From Spirosoma endophyticum (lineage in GTDB: Bacteria > Bacteroidota > Bacteroidia > Cytophagales > Spirosomataceae), in NCBI RefSeq assembly GCF_900112365.1, contig NZ_FOLQ01000003.1, forward strand, positions 248,001 to 312,000: DNA of 64,000 nucleotides, read 5' to 3'. Position 1 is the stretch's first letter. Each line of letters begins with the position of its first letter. Made by a program: the position numbers and the translations under genes. The notes under the pieces are model-generated. The model had not been told where the DNA came from and searched no databases. It worked only from the letters and a program-made list of their open reading frames with translations. Of this stretch, positions 62,303-64,000 are shown piece after piece.

Positions 62303-64000
62303 TTAAAAACCAATTTGCAGCCCTACCATAAAGGAACGAGCCTGCGGAAACTGGCCATAGTCGATCCCATTGGTCAGCGTAGGATTCGTATTGCTGGTAC
62401 GAGATCCGACTTCGGGATCATAGCCAGTATATTTTGTAAACGTCAGCAGGTTGGTAGATGCCAGATAAATCCGTGCCCGGCTGAGTGTTCCGCGCGAGAA
62501 GGATTGCAAGACCGTAGCCGGTACAGAATAACCAATACTGAGGTTTTTCAGGCGCAGGTACGAACCATCTTCAATAAAGCGATCCGATGTGCGGGTGTTT
62601 CCGTTGGGATCGCCGTCAACCGCGCGAGGCACGTCGGTACTGGTGTTGGTGGGTGTCCAGGCACGTAGCACGTCGGTACCCGCATTGAACAACCGCAGCA
62701 TACCCTGTTCGAGGACTTTTACGCCGTTGTAAATCTTGTTGCCCTGCACACCCTGAAAGAACAGCGACAGATCGAACCCCCGATAATTGGCTGACAGGTT
62801 TAGACCGTAGGTGAATTTTGGGAGAAAACTGCCCAGATTCACACGGTCACTGGCGTCAATTTTGCCATCGCCATTCGTGTCAACAAATCGGAGATCGCCC
62901 GGCTGGGCATTGTCCTGCGTTGGTGCAGCTTTAACCTCATCCGCATTCTGGAAAATACCCGCAACCTTGTAGCCATAAAAGTACTGAATGGACTGGCCCG
63001 CTTCGGTCCGGGTAATGTCGCCCCCGCCGTAATCAGCATTGGCCCCGTTCAGCAGCGGAGATACCGTTGGCCCCAGACTCAGGACTTTATTACTGATAAA
63101 ACTAATATTGCCCGACGCGTTGAACCGCAGTGCACCTTTCGTTTTGTTATAGCCCAGCTGCATTTCCACACCATTATTCCGCATACTACCAACGTTCACA
63201 ATGGGCGATTGCGTGTAGCCGATGGAAGGAGCAATGGGCTGATTCAGGATCAATCCATCCGTATTCCGCTGATACACTTCGGCCGACAACGTAATACTGT
63301 TGCTGAACAAGCCCAGGTCCAGGCCGAAGTTGCTCATCTTCGTTACTTCCCAGCGTAAGTCGCTATTACCCAGTCGGTCGAAATACGTTCCCTGCGTCCG
63401 GCTGTCGCCAAAAATGGCGTTGGTGTTTTGAGAAACAGCTACCTGCCACGAGTAATCGCCTATCCCATTGAAGCCCATTGTACCATAACTGGCCCGCAGC
63501 TTTAACTCTGAGATGGCTGGTATATTTTTCAGAAAGGCTTCTTCGCTGACACGCCAGCCTGCCGATACCGATGGGAAATTACCCCACTTATTACCGGGTG
63601 CAAATCGCGACGATCCATCGCGACGGAACGACGCGCCTACCAGGTATTTGCCCGCATATTCGTAGTTGATACGTCCCAAGTAGGATTCCAGTACATTCTC
63701 TGACCGGGTACCACTCAAGCCTGCGCTGGTACTGACAATGCCGTTCAATTCGCGGATGGCATTTGACGTAGCCTGCCCAGTGCCAATAATTTCGAGACTC
63801 GTGCCCGCCTGCCGTTCGGCCACGACCACGGCGTTGACGGAATGTTTGCCAAATGCTTTCTCATACGTCAATTGGTTCGAGATCAGGGGAGATGCGTAGG
63901 TAAGACGGTCATCTGACAATTGAGCTAACGCACGAGCGTTGAAACTCTCGCTATAAATCGGCAGGAATGAGTAGGTTCGGGCCGTTACGTAGTCGATACC
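62303..64000 (-). CDS. SusC/RagA TonB-dependent receptor, C-terminal part
   Basis: The frame is open to the right edge of the window; about 565 C-terminal residues are visible, so the true start lies outside. Family blocks are YLGRINYEYAGKYLVGASFRRDGSSRF, YGTMGFNGIGDYSW, SLGSDLRWE-like NSDLRWEVTKMSNFGLDLGLF, the SusC C-terminal PGDLRFVDTNGDGKIDASDR, LGSFLPKFTYGLNLSANYRGFDLSLFFQGVQGNKI and the end RSFMVGLQIGF. It is the outer-membrane channel for the substrate bound by SusD, powered by TonB. The N-terminal plug and any DUF4974 anti-sigma gene are not visible. Confidence 0.97.
   Translation of the reverse strand, partial: GIDYVTARTYSFLPIYSESFNARALAQLSDDRLTYASPLISNQLTYEKAFGKHSVNAVVVAERQAGTSLEIIGTGQATSNAIRELNGIVSTSAGLSGTRSENVLESYLGRINYEYAGKYLVGASFRRDGSSRFAPGNKWGNFPSVSAGWRVSEEAFLKNIPAISELKLRASYGTMGFNGIGDYSWQVAVSQNTNAIFGDSRTQGTYFDRLGNSDLRWEVTKMSNFGLDLGLFSNSITLSAEVYQRNTDGLILNQPIAPSIGYTQSPIVNVGSMRNNGVEMQLGYNKTKGALRFNASGNISFISNKVLSLGPTVSPLLNGANADYGGGDITRTEAGQSIQYFYGYKVAGIFQNADEVKAAPTQDNAQPGDLRFVDTNGDGKIDASDRVNLGSFLPKFTYGLNLSANYRGFDLSLFFQGVQGNKIYNGVKVLEQGMLRLFNAGTDVLRAWTPTNTSTDVPRAVDGDPNGNTRTSDRFIEDGSYLRLKNLSIGYSVPATVLQSFSRGTLSRARIYLASTNLLTFTKYTGYDPEVGSRTSNTNPTLTNGIDYGQFPQARSFMVGLQIGF

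Overview
The window looks like a chromosomal segment of a Bacteroidota bacterium of the order Cytophagales, and most resembles a Spirosoma-type genome. The evidence is a SusC/SusD pair, the bacillithiol enzyme BshC, the Bacteroidota-specific DUF4295 protein in the order rpmG - DUF4295 - ftsY - rimO, an FG-GAP/ASPIC lipoprotein, promoter-like TTG/TTTG-N19-TAnnTTTG sites, and moderate GC content. Genus assignment is inference. No rRNA, tRNA or CRISPR array was seen.

Layout. 1-2,670 is an AT-richer end with a partial gene, a decayed GH65-type glycosidase, a TetR regulator and a small membrane protein. 2,675-11,050 holds an outer-membrane protein, a giant AsmA-like protein, DoxX, a glutathionylspermidine-synthase-like enzyme and an exported nucleoside hydrolase. 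11,120-15,450 holds recX, a GT2 glycosyltransferase, two methyltransferases and nrdB. 15,600-17,260 is a small graveyard of mobile defence genes: a truncated vsr, a dead VapBC-type module and an apparently intact higBA. 17,321-29,565 is a housekeeping run: uvrA, an amidohydrolase, gltA, recA, eno, a DivIC-like gene, a low-molecular-weight tyrosine phosphatase and gpmI.

29,713-36,021 is a tightly coupled catabolic operon: GH88-like hydrolase, old-yellow-enzyme reductase, SDR, Tat-exported Gfo/Idh/MocA oxidoreductase and MFS transporter. The first three genes overlap by 4 nt at each junction. 36,120-54,225 holds sucB/sucA, a 5-formyl-THF cyclo-ligase, bshC, rimO, ftsY, the DUF4295 gene, rpmG, an isolated nuoD, hpt, a TPR protein, an Lrp regulator, DUF2805 and DUF2256 small proteins, a GH10-like lipoprotein and ispH. 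54,362-64,000 holds a GH3-type acyl-amide synthetase, a glycerophosphodiesterase and a SusC-SusD-FG-GAP/ASPIC cluster that runs off the right edge.

The most striking feature is not a gene. Many gene junctions carry long imperfect palindromes that fall into a few sequence families, each built from a short repeated word. Three consecutive junctions in eno-divIC-ptp-gpmI carry three different ones. One extends into the end of the upstream gene, and related low-complexity blocks sit in frame inside the FG-GAP/ASPIC gene and perhaps ispH. Separately, CTACGT/ACGTAG is strongly over-represented across genes in all reading frames, which suggests a DNA-level signal.
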